The notes: generated by a model from the letters alone, not told the origin. Positions 1 to 9,474 are shown, numbered from the stretch's first letter. The stretch is 64,000 nt of DNA from an uncultured Bacteroidales bacterium (GCA_937898885.1 CALDKD010000117.1:1-64000); one strand, 5' to 3'. Numbers and translations are program-made.

Positions 1-71
1 ACTCAGAAAACGCAAGGGTTGGTGCTATTTCAGCAAAATTTCGTACTTTTGACATCGCAAGCTTTTTTGCG

Positions 72-111
72 ATTCCTCCAAATTCAGCTTTCCTAGGGCG
101 TTTGGAGGAAT
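72..111. terminator. Inverted repeat, probable terminator at the end of the polysaccharide locus
   Basis: An 11-base perfect inverted repeat (ATTCCTCCAAA at 72-82, TTTGGAGGAAT at 101-111) is followed on the plus strand by a T-rich stretch. A second small hairpin (ATCGCAA/TTGCGAT) lies just upstream at about 54-73. This 200-base stretch lies downstream of the last minus-strand gene and has no gene. A terminator serving this operon, or a plus-strand gene ending left of the window, is the simplest reading. Confidence 0.5.
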
Positions 112-200
112 TCATTTTTCTATATCAAAGATACAAAATTCCAATCACATTATCAATCAATTCGTTGGAAAGTTTTCTACGTTTCCCGACAGTCCCTAAA

Positions 201-1130
201 CTAACCATTGGCTACACGAAACCAATGTAGTATAAACGACACTTTGTTTCGGACAGACATAAACCAATGATTTTTACACAAATATGAATAGAGAGCCTTG
301 AATTGTGCGAAATCAAGGCACCAATAGTATGAACGTGCCTCGCCTTCCAATCTCTTCCTAAATGAATTCAAAATCTCACGGGCATCATTGACAGCAATTG
401 TCTCCAAGAAACTTGAAAGCCATCTATCAAACTGAAGAATTGAATCAAGCTTCTTCGCATCAGTTTTCCTATCACAAGACTTCTGTGAAGATATATTCTG
501 ACCTGACATACGAAAGCTGAACAGCACTTCTGAGGTATTCACCACCCCCCTAATAGCCATCTGCATCTGTGTTGCAGTGTCAGATTTCCAGGCATACGGA
601 AAATTCACGAATCCCCCTATGTGCCTTAATACTTCTGTTTTAAAAACATAATTCCCAATGCACAAGACACTATCAGCACACAAATAATGACTTATAAAAG
701 TCTCTATATCATACAACTCATTGGATACTGAGTCTGAATGCAGCACATTTCCTTCGGAATCTATGGTATTTGCACGCGCGTGAAACAAATCCACACTTGG
801 ATATTTTGCCGTCAGTTCGTCAACCTCCTCCAGAAAACGAGACTCATAGACATCGTCGTCCGATGCCACGATGACATACTCCGAATCACATAAGGAAAGA
901 AGAAGATTCCAATGATCAACCAAACGAAGAGCGCCAAAATTGCTTTCATTACGCCTATACCGTACTCTTGAATCGTTCGCGAACCTATCAACAACATCTT
1001 TGATAGGTTCAGGTGAGCAATCGTCAGATACAATAACGTTGAAATCGCAAAAGGTCTGAGTGGTAATACTATGAAGAGCCTGATACAGGAATGCAGACTT
1101 ATATGCCGGAAGAAGGAATGTATATTTCAT
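201..1130 (-). CDS. Glycosyltransferase family 2 (GT-A fold)
   Basis: 309-residue GT2-type glycosyltransferase, predicted to add one sugar from a nucleotide donor to the lipid-linked repeat unit at the inner membrane. The N-terminus has the usual GT2 opening (FLLPAYKSAFLYQALHSI), then VIVSDDCS at about residue 33 for nucleotide binding, and the metal-binding cluster VASDDDVY at about residue 88. The C-terminal third is aromatic and basic and may contact membrane. There is no signal peptide or clear membrane segment. It is the last gene of the polysaccharide operon, 9 bases after the broken acyltransferase. Its composition is AT-rich like the rest of the specificity cassette. Donor and acceptor cannot be deduced. 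Confidence 0.9.
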   Translation of the reverse strand: MKYTFLLPAYKSAFLYQALHSITTQTFCDFNVIVSDDCSPEPIKDVVDRFANDSRVRYRRNESNFGALRLVDHWNLLLSLCDSEYVIVASDDDVYESRFLEEVDELTAKYPSVDLFHARANTIDSEGNVLHSDSVSNELYDIETFISHYLCADSVLCIGNYVFKTEVLRHIGGFVNFPYAWKSDTATQMQMAIRGVVNTSEVLFSFRMSGQNISSQKSCDRKTDAKKLDSILQFDRWLSSFLETIAVNDAREILNSFRKRLEGEARSYYWCLDFAQFKALYSYLCKNHWFMSVRNKVSFILHWFRVANG

Positions 1131-1139
1131 TGTATCACG

Positions 1140-2228
1140 TTAAATCCGTTTTCCAACCATTACACCAATAACCCTGGGCATTAGCTTATTCAGAATCTTG
1201 TACAACACAATGCCGGATGCAACAATAACGCAACCTGTAAGGAAATAACCAAGTATCAACGACCACTGCCCTGTCGGCAACAGAAATTCCACTACCCTGC
1301 CACAGCTGGCAACCAACCAAGGGTCATGAATTGCGTAAATAAAGAACACTATGCCGGAAACAGATTTGGTATCTATATCAGGATTATCTGCAACCCACTT
1401 AGTAGCCAAGGCAAAAATGCCAACTATGCCGAACAATATACCTATACGATGGACATACGGGGATATGTTACTTAACGATTTAACCATCTCTATTGATACC
1501 AACACTATATAGACCAGGAGATATGACGCAACGACCAAAACTGCTCAATGATATTGACTCGCCTGATTCCGAAATACGCACCTGCTGTAAAGAAAAACAC
1601 CGAGTTCAGATCCAACGGTATTCTTGACATAGCAGGTGCCATAACTCCACTAATCCATACAAGAAGAAGCGCTGTCAAGCCATACAACTATGTATCTTAC
1701 GAAATAATACACCAATGGTGAGAGAATGCTCATCACTATCAAGTCTTTAAGGAACCACAGAGGTACGACTATCGGGAAGCCCGACTCATTAAAATTCCAG
1801 AAAGCAGACAACAAAGACATGAAATTAATATCACCAGGGAATTCACAAAGTGATATTTTTGCGAAAGCAGGTATTAACAAAGGTATTAGCCTAACAATCA
1901 AATATAATGAATTCCAGAGTAAGAACGGTATGAGCAATGTGTGTAACCGGCGCTTAAGCTTGGCTTTATATGCAGTTTTAGAGAATTCGCAATTTCTGAA
2001 GAACAGATAACCGGACACAAGGAAAAAAACAGGAACCGCTACACCACCAATGACGCTGCTGAATAACCTGTTGACAGACATATATAATGAATAATCGTCT
2101 GGGCATATATTGACCTGACGCATACCATAGCCTGTGATGTGTATCAGAACAACCAAAACGATACTGGGTATTCTGACAACATCCAGAACTCTGAATGCGA
2201 AATTCTCGTTAATATTATTTAAACACAT
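1140..2228 (-). pseudogene. Acyltransferase 3 family, broken by two frameshifts
   Basis: Three consecutive minus-strand reading frames together make one membrane O-acyltransferase of the acyltransferase-3 family, which acetylates surface sugars. The N-terminal piece (to about 1680) has the family opening, VVRIPSIVLVVLIHITGYG followed by PVFFLVSGYLFF, and the PLWFLKDL segment. The middle piece (about 1687-1540) continues as YGLTALLLVWISGV, and the C-terminal piece (about 1538-1140) supplies the last membrane helices. Single-base shifts are needed near 1685 and near 1540. An ATG at 2228 is a better start than the upstream TTG at 2243. With all three pieces joined the length is about 360 residues, normal for the family. 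Either the gene decayed recently or the assembly has indels; no internal residues seem to be missing. Confidence 0.8.
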
Positions 2229-2280
2229 TGAATTTGCAATCAATCAATATATACATAAGTAGGTGTATAATCACATTCTA

Positions 2281-3072
2281 CTACTTATTACTCCACAATC
2301 TATTTTTAAATGTTTTTCCAAAACCATATACAATCAGTTCAATGATAATCATATATATTTTTCTGAAAAATAATGGAGTACTATCTTCCGGATGATTCTT
2401 CTTATGATCTATATATATAAAATAAGGGTGATTATGAGTTGAATATTCTTTTGGCAATAAGTAATCAAATGCCATACCACATTTATATAAACAATAAGAA
2501 TTACTTAATTGATCCCTATTAACATAATTATAAACGAAGTTCCACCACATTTCATTGCACTTCACAACTACTGGCGCGGTGTGTTTTCTGAATAAGACAT
2601 TAGTTTCATAAAGCCCGAAATGCCTAGGAAAATTATGTATTTTCAGATACCACAACATTCGTAGAACATTCTTTCTTCCACCGAAACCACGTTGTGCGCA
2701 TATATACCCTTCATCATAGACACAGTCACGGACAGGATGGTTAAGCCCTGAAAACAGAACTCCTTGTTCAATTTTATCGTTGATAACAGAATACAGAGCA
2801 TTTGACGCAACGACAACATTTCCGTCTAACCACAAGCTGTAATCACAGTTAGGAAACAATACATGAGGATTCAATTTCGCCCATCTTGCGCACAATATAT
2901 ATGAATCAAAATCAACAGGAAGATTACGTATTTGCCAAACGCCTACAAAGTCAGGATGGCTTTCATCTTTTCTTACGAAACAAACATAATCAAATGATGA
3001 ATCAACAGCAATTGGCTGGTTTATTCCATCATAGCCACCTATCACGCAAGTATAAACTACTCTATTACTCAT
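2281..3072 (-). CDS. DUF616 (TOD1/MUCI70-like) putative glycosyltransferase
   Basis: 263-residue protein recognised as a DUF616 family member, a glycosyltransferase-like domain found in bacterial polysaccharide loci and in plant TOD1/MUCI70 proteins. The N-terminus reads VVYTCVIGGYDGINQP, then FDYVCFVRKDE, a conserved ARWAKLNPHVLFPNCDYS block at about residue 63, and LWLDGNV at about residue 81, where family members have W-x-D-G-N. A later segment (FPRHFGLYETNVLFRKH) also matches the family pattern. It sits between the MBL hydrolase and the broken acyltransferase in the cassette and is very AT-rich. A glycosyl transfer role is inferred from family and context; donor and linkage are unknown. 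Confidence 0.8.
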   Translation of the reverse strand: MSNRVVYTCVIGGYDGINQPIAVDSSFDYVCFVRKDESHPDFVGVWQIRNLPVDFDSYILCARWAKLNPHVLFPNCDYSLWLDGNVVVASNALYSVINDKIEQGVLFSGLNHPVRDCVYDEGYICAQRGFGGRKNVLRMLWYLKIHNFPRHFGLYETNVLFRKHTAPVVVKCNEMWWNFVYNYVNRDQLSNSYCLYKCGMAFDYLLPKEYSTHNHPYFIYIDHKKNHPEDSTPLFFRKIYMIIIELIVYGFGKTFKNRLWSNK

Positions 3073-3104
3073 AAGCCACTCATAATTGTCGTATTCTACA
3101 AACG

Positions 3105-3313
3105 CTATCCAAAAGAACCAATTATTTTCAGCATATAATCAGAAGAAAATAATGATTCAATAATAGATCTGTTTTTAAGTTTTTCCTCTATTGGCATTGG
3201 TTCTGCAACATTATTTGTTGCGGCATATTCTAGCACATATACTTTTAAACACATATTTGTAGCGTCAGCCAACCAAGGATTATGCTTTGACCAATAAACC
3301 TTTGCCCGTAACT
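3105..3313 (-). pseudogene. Remnant of an unidentified polysaccharide-locus gene (C-terminal piece)
   Basis: The 316-base gap between the DUF616 gene and the MBL gene carries about 69 open minus-strand codons that read like a real protein tail, with segments QLRAKVYWSKHNPWL and YVLEYAATNNVAEPMPIEEK and a stop at 3105-3107. An in-frame TGA (3314-3316) closes it upstream and there is no start codon. Its composition is as AT-rich as its neighbours. I read it as the 3-prime end of a lost gene, perhaps a glycosyltransferase, but cannot name the family. The rest of the gap shows nothing. Confidence 0.4.
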
Positions 3314-3388
3314 GTCAAACACAAAATCCTATTCGCCATTCGACATAAATTTTTCTTAAGACACAAACAACTGGCAATCTATTACATT

Positions 3389-3985
3389 TTAACGCAAAGC
3401 GATAACGTCACTCCAATGTCCTGGCAGGATTCTGAGACCTTGAGACTCAAAAGATTGTAAACGAAACATAGAGTCAACAGCTTGCAACTTGTTACTTCTT
3501 GGGAAATTAACTATAGTCTTTACACCTGGAATATAAGCATCGCCTATAAAGACGGAATTTTCTACTATATAAGATACGCAACTTGGATCGTGTCCAGGAA
3601 CCTCAATGCACTGAGCTGAAACGCCTTCAAAAAGCTCAATCTCATTTCCGCCAACTATCTCACAAACATTATCAGGCTTCTGAAAAATGAAATCCAAAAC
3701 ATCCTCGTGATAATGTGAGAAATTCCATCTAGGATTCTGAAGAGTAATTTTTCCGTCAATATTTGTGACAACTTTTACATTTGGACAAGCATCTACCAAT
3801 GCGTTCAATCCATAAATGTGGTCAAAATGTGCGTGTGTCAACAACACGCCTTGCACTAGCCATCCATACTCCAAGACTTTCTCAATATCACCACAATCCA
3901 CCAACCAGCACTCTTTTCCACCAGTAGGAATAATATATGTGATAGAATTGAATATCTTGTTTACTATATAATCAATCTTCAGCAT
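3389..3985 (-). CDS. MBL-fold metallo-hydrolase
   Basis: 198-residue metallo-beta-lactamase-fold hydrolase of the glyoxalase II/YcbL size class. The metal-binding signature THAHFDHIYG lies at about residues 50-59. Further ligands are probably the His in the VPGHDP segment (about residue 131), the Asp of FIGDAYI, and the His in LPGHWSD near the C-terminus (about residue 190). Such enzymes hydrolyse thioesters, lactones or similar bonds. Next to LuxC, LuxE, an AMP-ligase and an ACP, thioester hydrolysis (editing or release of an acyl intermediate) is an attractive role, but this is inference. It is a soluble protein with no signal peptide. A 118-base gap with no recognisable feature separates it from LuxC upstream. 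Confidence 0.85.
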   Translation of the reverse strand: MLKIDYIVNKIFNSITYIIPTGGKECWLVDCGDIEKVLEYGWLVQGVLLTHAHFDHIYGLNALVDACPNVKVVTNIDGKITLQNPRWNFSHYHEDVLDFIFQKPDNVCEIVGGNEIELFEGVSAQCIEVPGHDPSCVSYIVENSVFIGDAYIPGVKTIVNFPRSNKLQAVDSMFRLQSFESQGLRILPGHWSDVIALR

Positions 3986-4103
3986 AAATGCGCTGTGTTT
4001 ACGTGTTTATTATCTTAAGGATACGTGCTACCAGCATGTCAATTTATCACATCTATCAACGTACAAGTAGATTCATTATCCTAATAAACAATACTTTAAC
4101 GAC

Positions 4104-5312
4104 TCACAAAACAGTAGCAACTCTGCTGAACGTATCTATCAAATTAAAACCATCCCAAGTAAGCGCGAAAGCCGTAGTCTCGCCTATCGGAACTATACGG
4201 TCAAGCCCTTGGAGACGATTGCGCATTATAAATTCCGCAAGATCTTCACGTGAAAAGCCGTAATAACCAAGGCTTTGATATTTTATATTAATGACAGGAG
4301 CAATCTCATCCAACCTGTCTATTACATACTCTGAGAAGTAACCGCAAGAACAACGGAAATCCTCAATATTCTTTGGAAGCTTACTCAATTCCGCACGCAC
4401 TATCAAATTGTCCGGCATACTTTTTTTTCGGATATCCATACATACGGCCTGCCGATAGAAAGCAATAAGTTTATCAACGCTCATAACCGGCTGCAGCTCA
4501 TATTTTGCAGACGCATTCTCATAAACAGCAGTCCAAAAACGTTCTTGCGCTTCTTTTAGATGTTCGGAACGCAACCAGAATATTGTATGCGGTGCGGAAC
4601 AGGCATTCTGATCAAATAGGTAAGTGTCATTATAAAATGCCTCTGCGAGTTTCTTAATCTCAGAATCAGAAGCATTAACAACAGCCTCTGGATTGATCAA
4701 TGCTATGGAATATCGGTCAGCGAAACACACATCATATGAGCGCGGTGGAATAGCATTCTTTCTGATTTCTGCGATTGTTGAATCACCACCCCAGATAACC
4801 CGGACATTGCATATTGATGAGAAGTACGCATTAACATCGGATGTCCTGTCATAACGAACAAGCACTATCCTGTCAACCACCTCTTCATATTGTCCATTTT
4901 CTGACAGTTTGAGAAGATGCTTGACAATCAAATCAACCTGAGGGAACGGCTTTGAGCTGACACGGACAATATTCAAATTACCTGCCAGCAAACCGGCAAC
5001 AAGCGAGTAACCAAAATTAATGGGGACATTACTTGGAGCGATATGGAACAGAATGCCTCTCCCCAACCTTATGGCAGTATCTTTTGCATACTGTTCTTTC
5101 ATTGTCATCAGGCTGGCTTTTCTGCAAAAGAAAGCAAATGTTATAACATCAGGGAACATTCTGCTTTGGGCATCCTTCAAAAGTGAACTACTTAATGCGT
5201 TAAGGAAAGCCACAACGCAGTCAGCAAAAGGAACATCAGGTTTCTTCTGCTGAAAGACATCCCAATCAATCTGCCTTGGGAAAAGCAATGTATAGTCAGA
5301 ACTTGGCTGCAT
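4104..5312 (-). CDS. LuxC-family acyl-CoA/acyl-enzyme reductase
   Basis: 402 residues, matching the LuxC acyl-CoA reductase family (aldehyde dehydrogenase-like fold), which reduces an activated acyl group to an aldehyde with NADPH. Visible family features are GRGILFHIAPSNVPINFGYS at about residues 84-103, the RVSSKPFPQ segment, and the nucleophile region FDQNACSAPHTIFW at about residue 233, where the Cys would form the acyl-enzyme thioester. It overlaps the upstream LuxE gene by 17 bases, so the pair is probably translationally coupled, as expected for partners in a fatty-acid-reductase-like complex. There are no lux luciferase genes here. In a polysaccharide locus the aldehyde is more likely a sugar-modifying intermediate than a bioluminescence substrate. 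Confidence 0.85.
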   Translation of the reverse strand: MQPSSDYTLLFPRQIDWDVFQQKKPDVPFADCVVAFLNALSSSLLKDAQSRMFPDVITFAFFCRKASLMTMKEQYAKDTAIRLGRGILFHIAPSNVPINFGYSLVAGLLAGNLNIVRVSSKPFPQVDLIVKHLLKLSENGQYEEVVDRIVLVRYDRTSDVNAYFSSICNVRVIWGGDSTIAEIRKNAIPPRSYDVCFADRYSIALINPEAVVNASDSEIKKLAEAFYNDTYLFDQNACSAPHTIFWLRSEHLKEAQERFWTAVYENASAKYELQPVMSVDKLIAFYRQAVCMDIRKKSMPDNLIVRAELSKLPKNIEDFRCSCGYFSEYVIDRLDEIAPVINIKYQSLGYYGFSREDLAEFIMRNRLQGLDRIVPIGETTAFALTWDGFNLIDTFSRVATVL

Positions 5313-6381
5313 AAGTATCGCTGCATCCGCGGATTTCCGCGTTCTTTATTCTACCCTCTATTCTAAAATACTTTCCAGGCATACCACAAGGGCAATCGTC
5401 CTCACCCAATATCACGCCTTCATCCTCGGTAAGCAGGATGTGGCCAGGGTAACTGCCGGGTAGTACACTCACTACCTCAATCAAACCTTTCTCACCGGCA
5501 CTCGCAATGGAGAAATCTTTCGGACGGCGGACAATAACATCGCTGAAAGCACTTGCGTGTAAATGTCCGCACTTGCATTCCATATATATACATCCGGTTT
5601 GCTCCACCATTCCGTAATAGTCGTGAACATTCTCAGGAAGTATTCCGCACACATCATTCAGGCATTTCTTATACTCTGATGGGGATACTTTCTCATTTAC
5701 AAGTTTCTTCCAGCCACCGCCGTGAATAAGAATACCATTTGACAAATCAGGTCGGTAGCCAGTCTCAAGAAGTTTCTTGTAGAAGTGTTGCCACACCATA
5801 AAGGTAAATCCAAACATAAAGATTGGCTCACCCCTGTGCTCTTCAAGAAAAGACGCCATTCCATCTATGTCCAACTCCATATCCTCGTCAAGAGCATACT
5901 GGCGCTTGCTTCCGAACATAGAGAAGCCAAGTATTCCCGCACCGCGTGCCGAGAACATATTCCTGTTCTTTATGACAGCAGATGAGTCAAGGATAAGCAT
6001 TGGCACACGTCTGGTACCAATAAAATGGCTGACAATCTTTGTAAGACACTTCTGCTGTGCGGAAGATGTCTCTCTGTCAAGATATATTTTGCTCACTTGC
6101 TGGCCTGTAGTACCTGATGAGGTCATAGTCTTGACAACCTCTTCTTTTCCGACAGAAAGCAACTCAAATTCCTTGAATAGCCGTACCGGAAGAAATGGCA
6201 ACTGCTCATAATCCGGGAGATTATCTATATCCATACCTACAGCATTCATCATCCGGCGATACGGTTCACAATTCCTATAATGAAACCTTGTGAGTTCGTG
6301 TAACCTTTCATTAAGCAACAGATGTTTCTCATCTCTACTTAATGAATACGGCTCAATTTCAAGAATCTGGTTTATATCCAT
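5296..6381 (-). CDS. LuxE-family acyl-protein synthetase
   Basis: LuxE/acyl-protein synthetase family member, about 361 residues from the ATG at 6381. That start lies 4 bases after the stop of the preceding ligase; a longer frame to 6447 would run into that gene and is not favoured. LuxE enzymes activate a carboxylate as acyl-AMP and hand it to a Cys or directly to LuxC. The phosphate-binding signature MTSSGTTGQQVSKIYLDRET lies at about residue 88. A Cys-rich region with CIYMECKCGHLHAS and later DDCPCGMPGKYFR follows in the C-terminal part, and YYGMVEQTG is the usual adenylation-fold motif. It overlaps luxC by 17 bases. The substrate is not evident. Confidence 0.85.
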   Translation of the reverse strand: MDINQILEIEPYSLSRDEKHLLLNERLHELTRFHYRNCEPYRRMMNAVGMDIDNLPDYEQLPFLPVRLFKEFELLSVGKEEVVKTMTSSGTTGQQVSKIYLDRETSSAQQKCLTKIVSHFIGTRRVPMLILDSSAVIKNRNMFSARGAGILGFSMFGSKRQYALDEDMELDIDGMASFLEEHRGEPIFMFGFTFMVWQHFYKKLLETGYRPDLSNGILIHGGGWKKLVNEKVSPSEYKKCLNDVCGILPENVHDYYGMVEQTGCIYMECKCGHLHASAFSDVIVRRPKDFSIASAGEKGLIEVVSVLPGSYPGHILLTEDEGVILGEDDCPCGMPGKYFRIEGRIKNAEIRGCSDTYAAKF

Positions 6382-6385
6382 AAAC

Positions 6386-7726
6386 TTATAATAAAGCCTG
6401 CAAGTCAGGATACTGGATTTTTCCTGACGCCGACTTGGGGATTTCATTTATACACCGAACCTCAAACGCTCTGTTGTTCAAGCCAGTCTTCTCAGTAAGC
6501 AATCCGATAATTCGCTCTTCAAGCCCATCCTCTGTAACAAACACAGTGATTTTGTCGTCTACGCCGACACAGGCGCAACTGACTGTCACCTCTTTCACCA
6601 ACTGCTCAACAGCGTCAAGATTGCAACGATTTCCCCAAATCTTGACAAAACGTTTCAAGCGACCTGTTATATAGTAGTATCCATCTGCGTCGCGACGCGC
6701 TACATCACCGGTATGAAGCACACCGTTGTTCTCATCCCCCTTTGCAAGGTCATCCCTGCATTCAGCATAACCTAATGACACATTTGGACCTTTATAAACC
6801 AACTCTCCATCAATGTCCGGTTCATTGATTATCTCACCTGAAGAGTTTATCAAAGTAAATTCACCGCCTGGTATTGGAAGGCCTATACTTGCACACTTAT
6901 CTTGCGCAGACTCCCAAGGCAAGTAGCTCATTCTGGCAGTGGCCTCAGTCTGACCATACATTACAAAGAACTTTTTACCGTTTTCCGCAGCAAAATCAAT
7001 ATACTCTTTAGCGATGTCTTTATTGAGTTTCCCGCCCGCCTGAGTCATTGTCTTTAAATCAGGTAAATCCATACGGAAAAAACGCAATCGCTTAAGAATC
7101 TCGTATGTATATGGCACGCCTGCGATTGAAGTTGCCCTCTGCTCTTTCATAAAGGTCCAGAAATCACGCTGCGCGTATGTGGCATCGGTAAGCAGAATTG
7201 TAGCACCTGAAATCAAATGGCTGTTTATTACAGACAATCCGTATGAATAGTATAGCGGAAGTGTGGTAATAGGACGTTCATTCTTATCAATCTGCAGATA
7301 CTTGGCAATAGACTCAGCATTACTCAAAATATTGTCCGCGCTTAGACGCACAAATTTGGGTGATCCGGTACTTCCCGAGGTTGTAAGGCACATAGCCAAA
7401 TCCTTATGCAGTTTACCTCCTTTCAATCCGGTTGGCTTTAACTCGCCATCCCAGATATACTCAGGCGAATAAGCAGCAATAAGAGAGTCTATCACATCCT
7501 TTGGCTTGCTGGCATCAAGCATTACAACCGGAAGATTGCTTTGCAGACAGGTGAGATAGCCAATTAGCGATGATAATGTATTGCTGCACAAGCAAAAGGC
7601 CAACCCGCGAGGAACGTCTACATGTGCTCTTTTATTCAACTGAGCGTATGAAAGGGTTTCTCCTTTGGCTGAAACAACAGCTATCTTGTTATCAAATCTA
7701 CAGAAATCAAACACCTTATAAATCAA
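6386..7726 (-). CDS. AMP-dependent acyl-CoA/acyl-ACP ligase (ANL family)
   Basis: 446-residue adenylate-forming enzyme. Core motifs are LTTSGSTGSPKFVRLS at about residue 112 (P-loop), FVMYGQTEATARM at about residue 255, HTGDVARRDADGYYYITGR at about residue 339, and a C-terminal catalytic Lys in IPKSASGKIQYP at about residue 430. It would activate a small or medium carboxylic acid and load it on CoA or on the ACP encoded at 10975-11220. The gene overlaps the transketolase C-subunit gene by 11 bases and is followed 4 bases later by luxE, so ligase, LuxE and LuxC form one coupled set. At 446 residues it is shorter than long-chain acyl-CoA synthetases and closer to polyketide/NRPS loading ligases. 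Confidence 0.85.
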   Translation of the reverse strand: MIYKVFDFCRFDNKIAVVSAKGETLSYAQLNKRAHVDVPRGLAFCLCSNTLSSLIGYLTCLQSNLPVVMLDASKPKDVIDSLIAAYSPEYIWDGELKPTGLKGGKLHKDLAMCLTTSGSTGSPKFVRLSADNILSNAESIAKYLQIDKNERPITTLPLYYSYGLSVINSHLISGATILLTDATYAQRDFWTFMKEQRATSIAGVPYTYEILKRLRFFRMDLPDLKTMTQAGGKLNKDIAKEYIDFAAENGKKFFVMYGQTEATARMSYLPWESAQDKCASIGLPIPGGEFTLINSSGEIINEPDIDGELVYKGPNVSLGYAECRDDLAKGDENNGVLHTGDVARRDADGYYYITGRLKRFVKIWGNRCNLDAVEQLVKEVTVSCACVGVDDKITVFVTEDGLEERIIGLLTEKTGLNNRAFEVRCINEIPKSASGKIQYPDLQALL

Positions 7727-8675
7727 TTTTTCTCAAGACATCATTGACAATAGCCTCAGGAGACAAATGTGTTTGTTCTATCAGATAATTATAGTCTCCT
7801 ACAGATAAGAACTCATCATGTACACCTAATTTCAACAAAGGTGGCATCCCCCCCGTTTCTGCCAAGACATCACCAACAGCAGAACCAAGGCCACCGATTA
7901 CACTATGTTCCTCTACAGTTACTATGAGTTTAGCTTTTCGAGCAGAAAAAATAGCATCCTTATCTATCGGCTTAATACTGAGCATATCCACAACCCTGAC
8001 CGAATGTCCCATATTAACTAATATTTCAGCAGCATTCAAAACATTGGAAGTAATACAGCCAGTCGAAAAAACAACGATATCCTCACCATCGTGTAACGTA
8101 ATAGCTTTCCCGAGACTATAGTTGAAATCGTCCTTGTATATTATTGGACAATTCAAGCCACCAGTTAGTCGAATATATACAGGTCCCTCTATATCTAACG
8201 CGGTCTCGAATAACTTGACAGCACTACCTGCATCCGATGGAGAAAGCACAGTCATGCCAGGTACTCCACGCATCAATGACAAATCCTCAATACCATAATG
8301 CGTGTTACCAAAAAAAGTCAAAGCAAAACCAGAATTAATTCCAATTGCAATTACTTTATTTGACATATAACCCATATATTGCCGAACCTGTTCAAAGCAC
8401 CTCATTGAAATAAAGGCCGCTTGAGCAACAGCAATTGGAAGGAAGCCTTCAGAAGCTATACCGGCAGATACACCTATTAAATTCTGCTCTGCTATTCCAA
8501 CATTATAAAAATCATTTGAAAATTGACGTTTATAACGTTCCAAACCAGCAACAACAGACATATCTGAAGACAAGACTTTCAAGGGGTAATTGCCTTTTGC
8601 CTCCAACAAAGCTAAACCGAAAATAGAGCCGGTCTGACCTAATCGGCTAAAACTACGTGCGCTAAACTTTGTCAT
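7716..8675 (-). CDS. Transketolase-like, C-terminal subunit (Pyr and C domains)
   Basis: 319 residues, corresponding to the pyrimidine-binding and C-terminal domains of a two-subunit transketolase. GIAEQNLIGVSAGIASEG at about residue 60 carries the Glu that activates thiamine diphosphate in this family. Further matches are HYGIEDLSLMRGVPGMTVLSP and, in the C-terminal domain, VEEHSVIGGLGSAVGDVLAE. It overlaps the N-terminal subunit gene by 14 bases, so the two are made together. Split transketolases are common in sugar and natural-product loci, where they move a two-carbon ketol unit onto an aldehyde acceptor. The neighbouring LuxC could provide such an aldehyde (inference). Confidence 0.9.
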   Translation of the reverse strand: MTKFSARSFSRLGQTGSIFGLALLEAKGNYPLKVLSSDMSVVAGLERYKRQFSNDFYNVGIAEQNLIGVSAGIASEGFLPIAVAQAAFISMRCFEQVRQYMGYMSNKVIAIGINSGFALTFFGNTHYGIEDLSLMRGVPGMTVLSPSDAGSAVKLFETALDIEGPVYIRLTGGLNCPIIYKDDFNYSLGKAITLHDGEDIVVFSTGCITSNVLNAAEILVNMGHSVRVVDMLSIKPIDKDAIFSARKAKLIVTVEEHSVIGGLGSAVGDVLAETGGMPPLLKLGVHDEFLSVGDYNYLIEQTHLSPEAIVNDVLRKIDL

Positions 8676-9453
8676 ACACCTCCTTTATTGCCTGTTCATA
8701 CTGTTCCGCACTTAACACCACATGATGTGAAGAAGGCTGATTCTCTAGAAAAGACACACCTTTACCTTTAACCGTATGAGCAATTATCACTTTGGGCTTT
8801 TGTGGGCAAATTTCGTCAAGTGCCAATTCAATTGAACTCATATCATGACCATCTACATTAAATGCCTTACATCCAAATGCCTCAAATTTTCGATCTAATT
8901 TATCCGAATCCATTACGGCCTCCGTAAATCCATCACTCTGAAGCCCGTTATTATCAATAATAATAGTCAAATTATCCAAATGATAATGCGCGGCAGACAT
9001 GACAGACTCCCAGACTAAACCTTCGTTACACTCGCCATCACCAACGATAACATAGATATGATTCGTCAAATGATTACTTTTACACGCAAGCGCAACACCA
9101 ACGGCAAATGATAATCCAAGACTTAAACTACCTCCTGAGAACTCAATGCAATTATTAAGATTCCTCTTTGCATGAGCGAAAATACCGGAGCCATTCTTTT
9201 CAAAGGAGTCGACTTTAACGGACGATAGAAGACCTTTCTGCTCCAAGATGCAATACAAAGCTAAAGCGCCGTGGCCTTTGCTTAATATCACCCTATCTCT
9301 ATTGGAATCATCTGGATTTAGGTTCAAATTTCTATTGTATAAACACTGGAGTATTTCAACCAATGAAAGACTTCCCCCCAAATGTGCGCCGTTAGAGCCA
9401 GCCTTATATGCCAACTCTAATATACGCAATCGCATCTGGTTATTCTCATTCAT
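8662..9453 (-). CDS. Transketolase-like, N-terminal subunit (ThDP-binding)
   Basis: 263-residue N-terminal half of a split transketolase. SNGAHLGGSLSLVEILQCLY at about residues 19-38 is the family opening, followed by DRVILSKGHGALALYC at about residue 48. The thiamine diphosphate/Mg motif GDGECNEGLVWESVMSAAHY starts at about residue 138 and ends with the DNNGLQSDG segment. The late HTVKGKGVSFLE motif is also present. It pairs with the downstream C-terminal subunit through a 14-base overlap. It is cytoplasmic. A dedicated sugar-building role is inferred because it lies inside a polysaccharide cassette rather than with pentose phosphate genes. Confidence 0.9.
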   Translation of the reverse strand: MNENNQMRLRILELAYKAGSNGAHLGGSLSLVEILQCLYNRNLNLNPDDSNRDRVILSKGHGALALYCILEQKGLLSSVKVDSFEKNGSGIFAHAKRNLNNCIEFSGGSLSLGLSFAVGVALACKSNHLTNHIYVIVGDGECNEGLVWESVMSAAHYHLDNLTIIIDNNGLQSDGFTEAVMDSDKLDRKFEAFGCKAFNVDGHDMSSIELALDEICPQKPKVIIAHTVKGKGVSFLENQPSSHHVVLSAEQYEQAIKEVYDKV

Positions 9454-9474
9454 ATTAATATATCCGTTCGTATT

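Noticed and set aside
4104..6381. Bioluminescence operon
   Set aside because: LuxC and LuxE are present, but luciferase genes (luxA, luxB) and luxD are absent and all neighbours are glycan genes.
6382..6447. Upstream extension of LuxE to 6447
   Set aside because: It would overlap the ligase gene by 60 bases; the ATG at 6381 gives the normal LuxE start 4 bases after the ligase stop.
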